Both the position numbers and the translations under genes were made by a program. Shown here in pieces: positions 4,878-5,680 of a stretch of DNA of 5,680 bases. How positions within the stretch are numbered: position 1 is the stretch's first letter; each line of letters begins with the position of its first letter. The DNA comes from an uncultured Eubacteriales bacterium (GTDB lineage: Bacteria > Bacillota > Clostridia > Lachnospirales > Anaerotignaceae), in the NCBI GenBank assembly GCA_934256695.1, contig CAKQPE010000121.1, positions 1-5,680 of the forward strand, read 5' to 3'. The notes beneath the pieces are model-generated. The model saw only the letters and a program-made list of their open reading frames with translations, was not told where the DNA came from and did no database searches.

Positions 4878-5379
4878 ATTTTTTAGTTGTACTTCCGAAA
4901 CCGCCGTTTCTTTCCTCACTTACATCATCATCAAAAGTAATGCCGTATTCAACAAATATTCCCTGTGCAAAACCGTCACCCTTCTTTACTTCGACCGTTT
5001 TGCCCTCATTACTGTCATTTGTAATCTTTATCATTATGTGACCTTCGTTATCGCTGAAATAGTAATCACTGTCTATAATACCTACTGTATTATTAAGCTG
5101 TAAACGGTATTTAAAGCCAAGACCGCTTCTCGGATATATTTTAAGCACCCAGCCATCTTCCATAGATGAACGGATACCTGTAGGTATCTTTATTGTCTCA
5201 CCCGGTTTAAGCATAATATCAAAAGGTGCATAAAAATCATATCCGGCAGAGCCTTTTGTTGCTCTTTTAGGGAGTTTTATGCCATCATAAATTTCCTCCG
5301 GAAACAAGCCCGTATTAATGTCAAAATCTTTTGTAAACTGCTCAAGGCTTACTTTTTCAAACTTAGCTATTCTTTTCAT
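4876..5379 (-). CDS. dut: dUTP diphosphatase (trimeric dUTPase family)
   Basis: A 167-residue enzyme hydrolysing dUTP to dUMP and pyrophosphate, lowering uracil incorporation and supplying dUMP. All five dUTPase motifs appear in order: SAGYDFYAP (44-52), PRSGLGFKY (83-91), GIIDSDYYF (100-108, with the catalytic-type Asp and a longer loop SDNEGH before IMIKI), KGDGFAQGIF (133-142), and the C-terminal arm RNGGFGST (157-164). Two departures from the classic about 150-residue enzyme: an N-terminal extension of about 30 residues before KLPKRAT, and the insertion in motif 3, where the usual YRG is YYFSDNEGH. As I recall, similar forms occur in Clostridia and some phages, so I read this as a subfamily trait rather than decay. 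The ATG at 5379 has only a weak upstream site (TTGGATTG), unlike its neighbours. The TAA stop supplies the first bases of the next gene's AAGGAG. Confidence 0.93.
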   Translation of the reverse strand: MKRIAKFEKVSLEQFTKDFDINTGLFPEEIYDGIKLPKRATKGSAGYDFYAPFDIMLKPGETIKIPTGIRSSMEDGWVLKIYPRSGLGFKYRLQLNNTVGIIDSDYYFSDNEGHIMIKITNDSNEGKTVEVKKGDGFAQGIFVEYGITFDDDVSEERNGGFGSTTKK

Positions 5380-5427
5380 ATCAAATCAATCCAATCGTTT
5401 TAATTTTTTTAGTTTTTTATTTCTTAA

Positions 5428-5436
5428 ATTTTACCA
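5428..5436 (-). promoter_or_regulatory. Candidate extended -10 promoter of dut
   Basis: TGGTAAAAT on the minus strand: a TGn motif plus TAAAAT, five of six matches to TATAAT. It would give a leader of about 40 nt. The -35 position has no good match and falls in the palindrome at 5444-5462. Supported only by motif and position. Confidence 0.4.
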
Positions 5437-5443
5437 TAAAAAT

Positions 5444-5462
5444 CACCCCTTAAAAAGGGGTG
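5444..5462 (-). promoter_or_regulatory. Perfect palindrome before dut: terminator or operator
   Basis: CACCCCTT (5444-5451) and AAGGGGTG (5455-5462), loop AAA. Minus-strand reading continues into ATTTTTAT, so it can be a terminator for an upstream minus-strand gene outside the window, or a leader attenuator; it also overlaps the -35 zone of the candidate dut promoter. Confidence 0.5.
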
Positions 5463-5503
5463 TATCAAAACTGTAATATACTATTTACAATTTATTCAAA
5501 AGA

Positions 5504-5592
5504 TAAAAAACCGTGGACTCTGTCCACACCTGTGAACTTTTGAAAAAGTTCAATCAAAACTTTTATCAAAACGCAATTTCATTGCGTTTTTC
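5504..5592 (+). repeat. Palindromic element copy E6 (half element upstream of dut)
   Basis: Outer end TAAAAAACC at 5504-5512 faces dut. Modules: GTGGAC (5513-5518) with GTCCAC (5522-5527), loop TCT; TGAACTTTT (5533-5541) with AAAAGTTCA (5544-5552); linker ATCAAAACTTTTATC; perfect 10-bp central hairpin AAAACGCAAT (5568-5577) with ATTGCGTTTT (5581-5590). Its linker and central hairpin nearly match those of E4 in the opposite orientation. Confidence 0.8.
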
Positions 5593-5680
5593 GTGGAAAA
5601 TAAATTTATTATTAAAAAAGTTTAAGTTTTTTAATTTAATCGAATAAAATTCTCCTTGTCGGGGGTAAAGGGGTCTTGAC
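5593..5680. other. AT-rich segment at the window edge
   Basis: Contains the inverted repeat TTAAAAAA (5612-5619) with TTTTTTAA (5627-5634) and ends in a G-rich run followed by GGGTCTTGAC. The last bases resemble the outer end (GGTCTT) of the palindromic element facing a gene beyond the window, but the usual GC hairpin is not clear. No coding region is seen. Confidence 0.35.

Noticed and set aside
3722..5041. Plus-strand open frames opposite the exported protein and dUTPase, including 3972-4178 and 4655-5041
   Set aside because: They are antisense to coherent genes, lack ribosome binding sites, and show no recognisable domain.

Overview
The window looks like chromosomal DNA from a low-GC, fermentative member of the Clostridia (Bacillota), probably a gut-type anaerobe. 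The evidence is AT-rich non-coding DNA, strong AGGAGG-type ribosome binding sites, use of TTG and GTG starts, a CoA-transferase of the family used in acid fermentation, and an exported protein with a copper-amine-oxidase-like N-terminal (Cu_amine_oxidN1) domain, which is common in Clostridia. I do not assign a species.

All five supported genes lie on the minus strand. In transcription order they are: a trimeric-type dUTPase (5379-4876); an exported protein of unknown function starting 12 nt later (4863-3553); a gap filled by a repeat; a dCMP deaminase (3368-2907) overlapping exodeoxyribonuclease III by 10 nt (2916-2161); a 714-bp gap made mostly of repeats; and an acetyl-CoA hydrolase/transferase family CoA-transferase (1446-142), followed by a strong terminator (53-10). 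No complete gene is visible on the plus strand.

Three genes share a theme. dUTPase and dCMP deaminase both produce dUMP for thymidylate synthesis, dUTPase also keeps uracil out of DNA, and exonuclease III processes the abasic sites left when uracil is excised. The exported protein and the CoA-transferase are not obviously part of that theme.

The most unusual content is between the genes. Every visible gap carries a modular palindromic element. Its outer end reads roughly TAAAGACC, followed by a GC-rich hairpin, a T-rich/A-rich hairpin, a linker like AAACTTTTATCA, and a central hairpin. One apparently complete copy (3387-3547) has five hairpins in mirror order. Copies differ by paired, compensatory changes, so base pairing rather than sequence is conserved. 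The outer ends point outward toward the flanking genes, and at two of three genes the TAA stop codon is also the first three bases of the element. In the 714-bp gap the element appears split around other repeat families. This is the best candidate for something worth following up; a new protein system is not evident.
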